A stretch of DNA of 64,000 bases from Sorghum bicolor (GCF_000003195.3 NC_012871.2:65091802-65155801); one strand, 5' to 3'; shown: positions 1-10,648, counted from the stretch's first letter. Numbers and translations: made by a program. The notes: generated by a model from the letters alone, not told the origin.

Positions 1-368
1 TCCTGTAAAATGTTCCTTAGCTGGTGAGTTACTGAGACCTGTACAGCGAAAGCTAGAGAAGGAAAGAAATTCAAGAAAAGGCACGATGTTATACTGGTAC
101 CTGTAGTACAGCAGGAAGGGGCACACTTAGGTTGCTAAATTCTTCAATTTGAAAAACTAATGCCTGCCCACAGCAACAAATGTGATTCAGCTGATCAAGT
201 GGAAAAGACAAGGCAAACTCTGAATTTAAAAGGTTGGGTTTGTAGTGGTGGACTGGTGGGAGAACAATGAATGATTAATTTCTTTATGTAAAGGTGATGA
301 TTCAGAAAACTGACTTAACATACGGACCAGCATGTAAAACAATACAAAAACAAAGATAAAAATCAAAC

Positions 369-3300
369 CATATTGTGGGCATCAGCAACTCCACAAGCGA
401 CTTGTGGCTTTACAATGAGTGGGAAGGATAAATTAGCTTCTGCTAGATGCTTATCTAATTCACCATCATGAAAATTGTCAACCTGTTCTACAAAATAGTT
501 AGTCAGGAAAATGGTAATACTTGAACTCTCAGAAAAAGGGACCAATAACTCAAAGAGTAACCATATCAAAATTACCTTCAAAGAATATGGTGCTCGAAGT
601 TTTGGCTTTCTTTCAGTGCTAAGTTCTTGCAACCGGACAAGGATTTTTTGGATTTGAAGACGATCGAGCAATGGGTAAATATTTTTAAATGAATCCATGA
701 CGCAAAAATCAGGGTGCTCTTCCACAAACCTGATTTAACAGAGGGCTGCGGTGAGACAGAATAATGAAGTCCAACAGAGCAGATAATATGTTTAAAGCAT
801 CAAATATTATTGAGAAAATCTCCACTTTTCAATTCTCAAAGTAGCTACAGAACACATGCCTACATTTGCCTGTTACTTGTTGTTTCAGTATGACCAGTCT
901 CCGCAGCCAGAAATGGATAGCAAACTGAAAACAAGTCTCCCCATATGTTTGCAAAAATTAGTAGAAAGGCAAAAGGCTCCCTAAATATTTCTGCTCTAGA
1001 TTGATCAATGCACAAACAGTTGGGTTGATAGAGTTCAAGCTTCTTCATGACAACTCCGATAAGCTGCGATTTAACATTGTCCTGGAAACAGTTTCAGAAA
1101 TAGTGACTTGCTCTGATAGTCGAATATCAGTCTATTCAGTACAGAAAGTTGGTAGGCATAAGATAGCTCCCCAGAAATTATGTACAATATATCAGAGAAA
1201 GACAATAAGAGATTGTTTTAAACTGATACCATAACATCATTACTTGAGTAAGATTTTAAAATATTCACATGCACACACAAGAAATTACTCCCTTCACATC
1301 TAAGTTGGTTAGTGCTTCATACCTTATAATTTCAGACATTCCTGCAGAAAATGAAATCCCTCTTGGAAAATCGATGGAGCAGTTTGGATCGATCTTGACA
1401 ATCTCATCGGTTATTTTGTGGAGGACCATATCAACTTCTTGCAGTTGCAAACTTAAAGGAAGCTCGAAAGAGAGGGGAACGAAGATAAGATTGTCCTTAC
1501 TAGGATATATGGGAAATGCTCCTCTCTGTAAGCAAGATGAAAAAGCATGATGCTCATGCTGGAATCCAACACATAGTTGTTAATATTCAGTTACACTTTA
1601 AAGAAAACTTGCCTTTGCGAAGTCTTCCTCACGGGATTTTTTCATTATATATCCAATCACCAGAACAGATGAGCCACATATTTCCTAAATCAAAGAGGGA
1701 GACACTTCAAATTAATGCACACTGTAATTACAGAAAGTGTTTAAGCAGAAGGCAAGGACAAACTTACCCTTTTTATTAGAGTAGCCAAGGTGAGAATCAA
1801 CTCCTGAAGCCTCTGAACATTTAAAACACCAGGAACATCTATGCTACATTCATTACCTGGACCATTGAAGAGTATCAGTTCCCATCAACACCCACGAGGA
1901 GCCGAGGACAAATGTTCCATTATGTAACACAGCAATCGCCACATATCTTGTGCAAAATCCTAATATAAAATGACCTGCTAAAAATAGCATGAATAGAACC
2001 TGGCTTTTCAGTTCCAGTATAAGCTTACCTACAGAAAGAACTCTCCAGTTCTGATTCTGAAGCTCAGAAATTAAACCTTTGTCAACTCTTGAAGTCACAT
2101 ATAAACAAAAACTTGTCCGGCTCCATTCTAACATTAATTCAGTTGGAGAAAGATTCCCACTTTTTGCAAGAAGCAGTATAGAGTCAAACAAGTGTGAGCT
2201 TGCAACCTTTTGAAGAAAGCCTGACTAATAAAAGGAAATATGCTGTTATTTTTTTTTCCTAAAAGACACAGTTGTTAAATATTAGAACAAGTACAGAAGT
2301 ATTTTCATAACAGTTGCATAGGGACACATTGAGTGATATGGAAGTTTCGATAGTTAAAAAATCCTTATACTGAAGCAAATAGGCAACACATGTCTTAACT
2401 GTTGAAATCAAAGGCAATGACTAAAAAGTCCATTTTTTCTGATATGAAGGAGATAATTACATATGATCAATTGAAAATTCAATGGTCCCATATTTCATGA
2501 AGAACTTGACATGATTTATCATGCACTTGATTATATCAGGACATATGCTAGAAATATTGGACCATGCCTAAAGATTATTGAAATATATGACAGTCATCAG
2601 AAATTTAACAGGACATGCCTTCAGAACAGCAGTAATAAACTGTCTTTCCATTAGAAGTGACTGGTTTCTCATTTATTCTTATTAACACAATGTCATTCTT
2701 TGATGACAGCATGATAAGCTAGAGTACCCCATGGGCCATGGATAACTAAGTATGGCAAGAGGAAGCAAATACTGTCGATACTTCTGAAGAGACAGCTTCA
2801 GAGGGTTATAGATCAATAGAGTACCTCATTAGATGGCATGCCCTCTGCACAGCAGATTGCCTAAAAAAGGAGGATATAGTCAGATGTCTATTCATTCCAC
2901 ATGTTTACTGAAATCACAGTCCAAAGCATAACAGACAAAAAAAAGGTAAGCCATACTAATGTGGAAGCAATGTAGGCTCATTATACAAATATATCATAAA
3001 ACAGTGCTAAGAGTACTGCGTTTAGATAAAAAAAAAGTTGGTAATTGCCCATCGCTTGCTCAGTTTATGAACTCTTGTAAGTTCTACTGATATACTGACA
3101 GCAAGCATTGAACTGTTAGGCTAAAACTTGAACACAAGGAACAAGCATCCCATCAACCACATGGTGTTAAATGGAATCCTAAATTCCAGACAGGAGAAAA
3201 GAATGGAAAAATTGAGCCTTTAGCCAACTTCCCGGGGCAATCTATCAGCGAGAGCATTTCCTCGAACAGTACGCCACTATGAAACAGTAAGATCTCAGTC

Positions 3301-3517
3301 AACTCATCTATCTAAACAGACAATGACAAAATCGCACCGACAGACCAAAAAAAGAAGTCACTCATACCACGCTCAGGTTGGAGTAGCGCAGGCGCCGCAA
3401 CAGCTCCTCCACCCCGGGCCGCAGCGCCACCGCCGCCGCCGCCGCCTCCCTGGTGGAGGAGGGATTGAGGAGGAGGGAGGCATCCAGCACGAGTCGTACA
3501 GACCGCCCCGTGGCCAT
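369..3517 (-). CDS. ITPK: Inositol-tetrakisphosphate 1-kinase, ITPK4/OsITPK6-like, 5' eight exons (partial)
   Basis: Predicted to phosphorylate inositol tris/tetrakisphosphates on the way to phytate, a soluble ATP-grasp enzyme. I read eight minus-strand exons: 3368-3517, 2825-2860, 2029-2224, 1768-1856, 1613-1684, 1323-1525, 576-729 and 369-482. They join in one open frame of 338 codons with phases that agree at every border. The start ATG (3517) gives MATGRSVRLVLDASLLLNPS, the extra N-terminal domain of the ITPK4-type branch. Family landmarks are VDMVLHK near residue 212 (substrate-binding region), LDRLQIQKIL near 270 and SFPLIVKP near 320 (ATP-grasp lysine). The C-terminal ATP-grasp half lies left of the window; positions 1-368 look like intron. 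The fifth intron uses a GC donor. Family and exon structure are recognised from memory of plant ITPKs, not from a search. Confidence 0.88.
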
Positions 3518-4179
3518 GGCTTAGGAAAGGGAGATGCCAATTGCCAACGCCTGGGTTCGGTTTCTGGCTTTCTGCTCGGCGTTGGCACTACCGCACTCGG
3601 GGGCTGCCGGGCTGGAGCTGGACGCCTGAACCTGGAGCCGGGCATGGGAAAGGGGAAGCTCCTGATCGGTAGGCCCAGGTGTCAGTGGCAGGCGTGGCCC
3701 CCCACGGACGCATGGGTGGCACCTGGCGGGAGGAAGGCGAACAGATGTGCAGCGCAGCAGGTCAGAATTCAGGAGTCAGAATACACCTGTTATTATTCCT
3801 TTTCCTTAGCAGCAAAATAAAAAAAGAAATCAGCCTAGCTTTTCAACTTTCAGCCTTTCAGGGAATCAGATCCGTTGCCTTCATCATCATCAGGGGAAAA
3901 AAAATATCTTTCTCCTTTTGTCTTCCCAGTCGAAAATTTCACTGGTTTATGTCAAGGTAATGCAACAAGTGTTTCGCCAAAAGAAAAAAAAAGGTAGTGC
4001 TACAAGTTCACTAGTTCAGTGATTTGCCAAGATGCATATGTTCCTTCCATTTCCATGTTAGTAGAGCACAGTATTTCATTTGCCATCAGCGAAAACGCAA
4101 GTTTTTTGCTTCGCAGCAAGCGCTACATTTCACTCGATTTACAAAAGTTGTCCTCGCGGCACATGCTAACAGATTCTTC
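3518..4179. other. ITPK upstream region / intergenic
   Basis: This holds the 5' UTR and promoter side of the minus-strand ITPK gene and the 3' flank of the next minus-strand gene. It is GC-rich up to about 3740 and then AT-rich. Open frames here have no coding signature and I see no clear TATA element. Confidence 0.5.
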
Positions 4180-4548
4180 CTACGCGCCACTGACGCATCC
4201 AAAGAGGCGCATGCTACTGAACCTCCGGGACTTGGACGACAGACCACGCCACCCATCGCCGCCGACCGGCGGGAACGGCTTGTCCCGGAGACCCTCCTCG
4301 GGCAGTGCCCGGCCACCCTCGCCAAAGGAGAAACCGCGCTCGTCATCGGCCGACGACCGCGCGGCGAACCGGCAGCTCTGGCTCCGAGGAGGATGGTCGT
4401 AGGCGCCGGGGAAGCGCTCGTGTCCCCATCCACACGTTGGCGGAGCGCCGGCGGCGGAGGAGAGGCGCTCGTAGTCCACAGCCTGCTTCGCTGCCCTCCG
4501 CTTCTTGATCGCGCCGCAGACCAACGGAATGAGCCCCTCCATGCTCAT
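4180..4548 (-). CDS. Small MEGLIP-type plant protein, copy 1 (unknown function)
   Basis: A single-exon ORF of 122 aa. The frame upstream of 4548 reaches only a GTG, so the first ATG at 4548 (M-S-MEGLIP) is chosen; a second ATG follows at 4542. The N-terminus MEGLIPLVCGAIKKRRA, the middle motif QSCRF and the C-terminus RRFSSMRLFGCVSG are shared with the paralog at 15088-15462, which confirms that it is coding. Residues between these blocks are low-complexity and rich in R, S, P and G. I recall a family of small plant proteins with this MEGLIP-x-V-x-x-A-I/M-K start and a basic RRF-S-x-R tail, but I know no biochemical function. No signal peptide or membrane segment is visible. It could be a regulatory or stress-response protein; that is only a guess. 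Confidence 0.72.
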   Translation of the reverse strand: MSMEGLIPLVCGAIKKRRAAKQAVDYERLSSAAGAPPTCGWGHERFPGAYDHPPRSQSCRFAARSSADDERGFSFGEGGRALPEEGLRDKPFPPVGGDGWRGLSSKSRRFSSMRLFGCVSGA

Positions 4549-4732
4549 GTTGCAACGATCTGCTCTAGTGCTCTGCACCGCCGACTTCAGCAGCAGCTAC
4601 CGATCGATCGAGATGGGGATTTTTTTTTTCTGGAGCAGCAGGAGGAACATGAGTCGATTCTTGGCTTCTTGCTAGCTTGATGCATGTGGAGATGGCAAGG
4701 AAGTGGCTTTCATGTTTCAACGAACGATGATT

Positions 4733-4738
4733 CTTATA
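4733..4738 (-). promoter_or_regulatory. Possible TATA box for MEGLIP copy 1
   Basis: The minus strand reads CCTATAAGAA, about 185 bp upstream of the ATG at 4548. The paralog at 15462 has CCTATATAAGAG at a similar distance (about 155 bp), which supports a shared core promoter. Confidence 0.4.
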
Positions 4739-4965
4739 GGAAACCAGAACCAGATCATGCATGATGTCATAGTTTTCACTGACTTCCCCGTTGTTAGCCG
4801 CCGATGGAGCATGCAACCAAGGCATCCCTGAATTTTATAATCCTTTGCTGACTACCGCTGAGATATGACTGCACCTGCAACTGGATCTGCATGCATGTGA
4901 AGGTCTGAAATGCATCTCCGGTTCCATTTGTATATGTTTCCTCTACGACCACCGCCTGTTTGTTG

Positions 4966-4993
4966 AAAAAAAGAAAAGAAAAGAAAAGAAAAG
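4966..4993. repeat. (AAAAG)n microsatellite
   Basis: Five or so consecutive AAAAG units are seen directly, preceded by a short A run. Confidence 0.85.
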
Positions 4994-5418
4994 GTAAACT
5001 CAATCAGAGACTTCACGTGCACTTGCGATAATCTCGGGTAGTGATGACTGGCTGATGAACATGACATTGCCCAACGGCCATATCCAACTGATTACAGCTG
5101 AACCTCGAGTTAGTCTCCATTCATGTGTAAGATCATATTCAGACGACGCTAATACGTGTGCAGGTATGTATGTGCTAGGTCAAGGCTGAGCTTACCTGGA
5201 CCAGCTGCATCTAAACATGGAGGGAATATAAACAACATCCTTTTTTTTCTGTATAACCATCATTAGGCACTTTATTCATTTGTGTGGTAATGAAGGCCAT
5301 CACGTCCCTTGTCCGTCCCCATCCCCATCTGGACCGGAAAAAAAAGGGTTGGGCCGGACCCAAAAGACGGGCCGAATAAGGAGTGGACTCCCCTAAAATT
5401 CATCACAGCAAATAAGGC

Positions 5419-5427
5419 CTATATATA
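5419..5427 (+). promoter_or_regulatory. TATA box of CTD-like copy A
   Basis: The sequence CTATATATAATC lies about 210 bp upstream of the ATG at 5637. The equivalent stretch is missing from copy B, where the homologous flanks (CATCACAGCA and the CACGAC region) are joined directly. Confidence 0.5.
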
Positions 5428-5636
5428 ATCACGACACGGTCAAAATAAATCATGACACGACCGCCGCTGGTCTAGGGCAAGCAACACCGACACGATCACA
5501 GACCCGGCCGATCTGCTCCGTGCCTCCGCCTGCTCGAGCTCGACGCGGATCGGCGGATCGCGATCATTCTCCCCGGCGTTCCCGGCGTATAGTACCGTCA
5601 GAAAAGACTCCCCCTCCTCGCCCGGATCTCCAAATT

Positions 5637-6251
5637 ATGTCGACTCTGGACGAGCCGCCGCAACCTACCTCGCCGGCCTATTACTACCCTACCTCGCCGG
5701 CGGCCTATTACCCTCCCTCGCCGCCGGCCTATTACTACCATACCTCGCCGGTTTACTCACCACCCTTGTCCTCGCCAGGCTCGAGCGCGCGTTGGTATTC
5801 CCCACCCCCATCGGCCCCGCCGGTTTACTGCGCGGTCCCGGTCTATGCCCCCACCTCGCCTGGCTATTCCCCGGACGAATGGTGGGGTGATCATACTACG
5901 TCTCCGTCGTCGCCGGGTTCACCGGTCTATTGCAACACCCGCACCTCACGGCCGATTCATGGCAACCGCTCAACGACGACGGCCAGCTCCTGCATCACGG
6001 GGCCTGCAGGTTACTGCGCTACTAGAGAATTCAACGATCAAGCGTGTCCGGCTCTGCTGGTATCGCCGGCATACGACTCCCCCACCTCGCCAGGTCATTT
6101 TCCAGAAGAATTCAACGATGTTTGGGGAGACATAACTCTGGCGGCGGACAAGGTACAAACACCGGCATCGCTCGAGTACTGCTACTGTTGTTCGACGACG
6201 CTGCAAGATTGCTGCTGTCAGGCCAGCGACGACGCCGCCCTCGCGCCGTGA
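5637..6251 (+). CDS. Pro/Tyr/Ser-rich protein resembling the RNA polymerase II CTD, copy A
   Basis: A 204-aa ORF. The open frame continues upstream to a GTG at 5520, but the first ATG is at 5637 (MSTLDEPPQP). The homologous MSTLD in copy B is internal, at about residues 46-50. Residues 8-90 are an irregular series of CTD-like units (PTSPAYY, PTSPAAYY, PSPPAYYY, HTSPVYSP, APTSPGYSP). The second half carries a block shared with copy B: FPEEFNDVWGDITLAADKVQ at about 155-174, then the Cys-rich YCYCCSTTLQDCCC at about 181-194. There are no RNA polymerase catalytic domains, signal peptide or membrane segment. It may be a substrate for CTD kinases/prolyl isomerases or a structural low-complexity protein; both are inference. 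Loss of the ancestral N-terminus suggests it is decaying or newly re-started. Confidence 0.5.
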   Translation: MSTLDEPPQPTSPAYYYPTSPAAYYPPSPPAYYYHTSPVYSPPLSSPGSSARWYSPPPSAPPVYCAVPVYAPTSPGYSPDEWWGDHTTSPSSPGSPVYCNTRTSRPIHGNRSTTTASSCITGPAGYCATREFNDQACPALLVSPAYDSPTSPGHFPEEFNDVWGDITLAADKVQTPASLEYCYCCSTTLQDCCCQASDDAALAP

Positions 6252-6618
6252 GCTACTGTACCACGCCGCTGCTCCCTGGCTGCTGTCAGTTGTCACAGGC
6301 AACCGGGGTCCCTTTGCCAATATCTCCCGCTGGCGGCTGGCGCCGTGTTGCAGACTTGCAGTTTGTAATCGATCTCCTGCATTCTGGATTTCTGGGTCAC
6401 GTCCGTGCAAGTCGTGCTGCATGCTTTTTTTAGTCGATTGTCTCTCTCCAGAACACATAACTTTGCTGAATTTTAAGCAGTGTGTTGATTTGTTTGTGAA
6501 CCGTGATTTATACTTGCGCGCGGGCACTTATATAGTACCGAAAGTTGCTACATCATGATGTATCTATGTGGATTTCTTTGATCATAAATGCGTCATCCAA
6601 GTACTTCAAGGCATGATC

Positions 6619-7553
6619 CCCAAATCTTCCCTTCTCTAACAGCGCGGACGCAAAAGAGAAGTCACAATGCCACCCAGCCAAGCGCCGCCCGCCTCGCCAC
6701 GTCAGGCTGCTCCTCGCCGGCATAGAAGATGGTGAGTGGTGCCACTGCCGTGGACATGGGCCCCACCATCTATTCGCCCCTTCGCCTAGCTAGATGAAAC
6801 CCCAAATCAAAGCAGGGCCCGAGCTGCCGCCAAGACGAGACAGAAGGACTTCGGCTGCTTCATGGGCCCTGCCATCTCCTCTCCCCTCGCGAATGACTAC
6901 AGCGTGTTGGCTTCTCAGGCCGCTCCCACCATTGACCTTGCCGCTAACCCGCTCGCCCGCCGGCCACGCCCCCGCTCCTACCGTAGACGCGCCCCAGCCA
7001 CAAGTGGAGTTCCACCGTTGTCGCCTGGGTCGAGCATGTGGGAGCCCCGGCGACCCCGCCCCGCGGCTGCTCGCGCTCCTCCCCCGGCAGTCAGTGTTGG
7101 CTCAAGAAACATGTGAGCCTAACGTGCGACCGCAAGCCACTCTTTCTATGCTTGGTCCATGGCCTCGCTAGTCGCCGCCGGCAACCTACCTGCTCCTTCC
7201 TTCCTCTTCTCCGTAGCCGCTTCGGTCCAGGCCAAGTGTCATCCAGGGTGCTCGGTGCCAAGAGTGGACGAGACACCATCAATGCCGAGGACGATGGTGC
7301 GGGCGTCATGGGTGAGTAGGCCCTCTTGGTGCAGTTCGCGAAGCAGGACCATCTAGGTCGAGGAGAATAGTGCTGGAGTTTTGGGTCGAGGAGAGAGACA
7401 CCGCAAATTTGAGTACCCTCTCTCCATCGATGCAAAATGGATTTGTGCTTTGCCTTCTATGTTAGAAGGTGTTTTCCTCCTGTATAAGGCCTTTTTGGGT
7501 ATGGGTAGCATATGATGCCCTCCCTATTGGAGATGGTCTTAATTAGGAGATAA
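6619..7553. mobile_element. Roughly 0.9-kb insertion inside duplication unit A
   Basis: Homology to unit B stops at about 6618 (CTTCAAGGCATGATC) and resumes at about 7554 (AAGCCAAGTAGACATACATTC), so about 935 bp is extra. The insert is GC-rich in the middle (6660-7420), with AT-richer ends that read CCCCAAATC... and ...GGAGATGGTCTTAATTAGG. Its overlapping short ORFs show no family I recognise. A gene-fragment-carrying DNA transposon is possible, but I could not define terminal repeats or a target duplication. Confidence 0.45.
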
Positions 7554-7887
7554 AGCCAAGTAGACATACATTCTGGCCCATATGTCGTATGGTAGCTTGC
7601 TGTGAGAATTGATTGAGGTTGAGGAATGCACAATGGCATTGCAAAGACTTTGTGCAGGTTACCTGCCTATTAGCCAAAGCCAAGTAGGCATTATTTTCCT
7701 CAGCGCTACATGTACAATACAATATGGAAGCCACTGAATCAGCATGTGTCTATGGCATCTGTTCAATATAGTGCAACCAGACGGGTATGTGAAGAGGTCC
7801 AATTTGTATTTGTGTTCCCGCATAACGAAGGCCATCATCGTCATGTCCCTTGTTGACCCCATCGCCATCTGACCAAAAAACAAGGGT

Positions 7888-9637
7888 CCTTCTACACGGA
7901 AGTCAAAACTTCCAATGCTTCGCTGGTTTAAAAAGCTATGGTTGAAAGTACTGTTCGCTAATTTATTGTGCAAGAAATGACTGACAGCAAAATACGGCTT
8001 ATAAGAAAAGTGTCGCCGCTGCCCACAACCCACCATTTTGCCGCAGTGAGGTGGGGTCTGGCCGGAGCGCTGTGGCCGCAAATGTGGTCGTAGAGCTCCG
8101 GTGAGACTCTACCGCGCCCACAATGGTCTCCTTCTACTCACCCTCTCTAACTGCCGCCATGGCTATGGGCGCTCTCGTGCACTACTATAAAAATGATTTT
8201 ATAAAACATTGTCCAAATATTAATGGAGACGATCACAAAATTTAACGTCTTGTAAAATACCAAAGGATTTTCGAAGGCAAAACTTTTTATTTATGGAAAT
8301 TTTGCTCTAGCTAGGACAATACAAATTTGTGAAATTGGCTGTGGGAAACTGAAATATTTTCTCTTTTGTTGTGGGACATTAATTCATTAATTCCTTTAGT
8401 ATAGGACACCGCATAGTGTACCTACAGCCAATTTCACATATTTCGATGTCCCATACCAATTTGACATATTTGTAGTGTCCTGTGGGAAAATTTTTTATTT
8501 ATGGAGCGGTCATAATTAACTATCTCACAAAACATCTAGTGACAAATATTTTTATATACAGAGGTGGTCACAATTTATGGAGGCTGACATTTTATTTACT
8601 GAGGCGATCAAGACTGCGAGTCTCACAAAATTAATTTATGAAGGTGGTTAAAATTACCTCTCAAAAATCAATTTAGGGAGTCACCTCCTAAACTCGATTT
8701 ATAGAGACGGACCCTTAAATGACCCACCTTGGTTAAAAGGCTCAAGGCCCATCAACAGCCCACTATCAAACCCTAACTATAAAAGACAACTCTCTCTCTC
8801 TCACCACTTCAGCTCTTAGTCGCCGCACAAAGTAGAGCATCAGTTTCCTTCCCCTTCTCTTGCGCTCGTGACTCCTTCCATTTTCCCCTTTCGCTCGTGA
8901 CTCGAGGAGCAGAGCAACAACCCCCTCTCCCTCTCCACTCCTCTTTGTGCCTTGCCTCTCTACGCAGGACGCACGGACCCTCCTCCAGCGCATGCAGACA
9001 GGCGCCTAGCTAGGTGGGGGATGGCCACGGCGGGCCCCCATACATCTTGTAGGCTCGCTTCTCTTACGGTTGACATACTGCGTCCTGTGAGCTCGATCCG
9101 ATGGCAATCTGGTGGAGGATGGCCAGATCCAGTGGAAGGCGGCGACAATAAGGCAGGTACAACTCTCTCCATCTATCTCTATCTCCCTCCCTCTCTTTCC
9201 CTCTTCATTTGTCACTCTTTTTGAGAAAAAAATCGATCTCTCACTCTTCCCTCTCATCCTTTGTAGATCCATGGGCTGCAGGACTCTGGAGCAAGTAGAT
9301 CCGGGGGACGCCATGATGGGAGCATGGAGGGCGGTGGGTGGCGTGTGTGGAGGATCCCAACGATAGCAGCATCAGAAGCCGGAGCTTTTTTCATATAGGA
9401 GGGTGTTGTGATATGTCATCTCCAAAAGGTACTTTTGACTATCTCGATTAAAAGCATTAACAAAATCCTAACGTTGCTCTCCCACCATTCTCACCGTCTA
9501 ACCGGCCTACCTTTCCTAAGCCCCTTCTAAAGCCGTCAAATTTAGAGAAGAAGAGAGTGCGAGGCAATGGAGAAGAAATTTTTGAGAGATAGAATTGCTC
9601 CAAAACACTGAGTTGTTGTTCTATAGCATTTCTCAAA
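7888..9637. mobile_element. About 1.75-kb composite insertion in the promoter of CTD-like copy B
   Basis: Foreign to the duplicated unit and flanked by near-identical AAAAAACAAGG-type repeats. It contains a MITE-like remnant (about 7915-8005, with GAAAGTACTGTTCGCT). It also contains a CACTA-like left end at about 8179 (CACTACTATAAAAATG) with degenerate subterminal motifs to about 8750 (GAGGTGGTCACAATT, GAGGCGATCA). A TATA-plus-pyrimidine-tract segment follows from 8778. No transposase is visible and the terminal repeats of the whole insert do not match, so it is probably several nested events. Confidence 0.4.
8778..8785 (+). promoter_or_regulatory. Possible core promoter (TATAAAAG) inside the insertion
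   Basis: TATAAAAG is followed by a CT-repeat leader, a typical plant TATA plus pyrimidine-patch arrangement. About 650 bp of GC-richer DNA follows (8820-9450), but none of its short ORFs is convincing. It may be a gene remnant or non-coding transcript start. Confidence 0.3.
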
Positions 9638-9856
9638 AAAACAAGGTTGGGCCGGTCTGAAAAGATGGGCCGAATAATAAGGACTCGCCTAAACTCATCA
9701 CAGCACACCCACGACCACGATCACGGCCGTTTCAAGGCACCAGCCGCACTACCGCTCCCTAGGGGCTAGTCGGCTAGGGCAAGCAACACAGACACGATCA
9801 CACTCCACCCGATCTGCTCCGCCTACTCTCGAGCTCGAGGCGGATCGGCGGCGGGC

Positions 9857-10648
9857 ATGGCGTCGGCACCTGACGGGTCGCGACCCTACTCGCCGGCGTC
9901 CCCGTCGTTGCTGGACAGCATGCTCCCGACCCCGACCAGCCCTACCCCTCCGGCTCCGGGCACTCCCATGCCCGGATGGTGGGGATCGCCTATGTCAACT
10001 CTGGACGCGGCGTGGTGGTCGCCGCCGAACCCTATGCCCTTCTTCTCGCTGCCGGACGAACTCATCGCCACCCTATTACCCTACCTTACCTCAACGATTT
10101 CCTCCCCCACCTCGCCGATTTACTCCCCCACCTCGCCTATCTATTCCCCCACCTCGCCGATCTATTCCCCCGTCTCACCTCGCCATGACTGCTCCGGATC
10201 GACGAACGATTCCCCACCCCCACCCTCACCGGTTTACCGCGCGGTCCATTCCCCTACCTCGCCGAATCATTGCCCGGGCGAAGAATTCAACAAGTTGGGT
10301 GGTCATACATCTCCGGCGCCGGGTTCACCGGTCTATTGCCACACCCACACCCAGACCTCACCGCCGATTCATGGCAACTGCTCAACGGCGGCCGACTCCC
10401 CCACCGCGCCAGGTTACTGCCCTGGAGAATTCAACGATCATGCATCTCAGGCTCTGCTGGGATCGCCAGCCTGCTCTCCCACCTCGCCAGGTCATTTTCC
10501 AGAAGAATTCAACGATGTTTGGGGAGACATAACTCTGGCGGCGGACAAGGTGCAAGCCCCGGCATCGCCCGAGTACTGCTACTGTTGTTCGACGACGCTG
10601 CAAGATTGCTGCTGTTCTCAGCCCAGCGACGACGCCCCCGCGCCGTGA
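9857..10648 (+). CDS. Pro/Ser-rich protein with RNA polymerase II CTD-like heptads, copy B
   Basis: A 263-aa single-exon ORF with a proper ATG (9857) and TGA (10646). Residues 83-108 contain three near-perfect heptads of the YSPTSPI type plus YSPVSPR. Looser SPTSP/SPTAP/SPTSPG units recur at 132-136, 181-184 and 207-211. YSPASPS opens the protein at 11-17. The C-terminal third carries FPEEFNDVWGDITLAADKVQ (about 214-233) and the Cys cluster YCYCCSTTLQDCCC (240-253), both shared with copy A. No polymerase domain is present. In RPB1 such heptads are phosphorylated by CDKs and bind capping and splicing factors; whether this stand-alone repeat does so is inference. The first heptads are DNA tandem repeats of about 21 bp, so slippage can have built them. 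Copy B lacks the TATA seen upstream of copy A. Confidence 0.6.
   Translation: MASAPDGSRPYSPASPSLLDSMLPTPTSPTPPAPGTPMPGWWGSPMSTLDAAWWSPPNPMPFFSLPDELIATLLPYLTSTISSPTSPIYSPTSPIYSPTSPIYSPVSPRHDCSGSTNDSPPPPSPVYRAVHSPTSPNHCPGEEFNKLGGHTSPAPGSPVYCHTHTQTSPPIHGNCSTAADSPTAPGYCPGEFNDHASQALLGSPACSPTSPGHFPEEFNDVWGDITLAADKVQAPASPEYCYCCSTTLQDCCCSQPSDDAPAP

Larger units (their letters stand above)
4549..5271. other. Upstream region of MEGLIP copy 1
   Basis: Promoter-side sequence of the minus-strand gene, with no supported gene. It contains an AAAAG microsatellite at about 4966-4993. Confidence 0.4.
5272..7800 (+). repeat. Tandem duplication unit A (CTD-like gene copy A)
   Basis: Unit A matches unit B (about 7801-11345) in the same order. 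The promoter-side block at 5285-5345 (GAAGGCCATCA...CGTCCCTTGT) matches 7818-7877. The gene and its 3' flank (5346-6618) match 9640-11115. The tail at 7554-7765 (GGTAGCTTGCTGTGA, GCCAAAGCCAAG, TATGGCATCTGTT) matches 11130-11345. The tail of A is followed almost at once by the head of B, which shows a head-to-tail tandem duplication. Unit A is interrupted between about 6619 and 7553. Divergence by small indels indicates an old event. Confidence 0.75.

Noticed and set aside
1..368. Further ITPK coding exon at the left edge
   Set aside because: No stretch matches the expected ATP-grasp sequence; read as intron, with the next exon outside the window.
5520..5636. Upstream extension of CTD-like copy A
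   Set aside because: The frame is open but begins with GTG, and the matching region in copy B aligns in a different arrangement; no ATG supports it.
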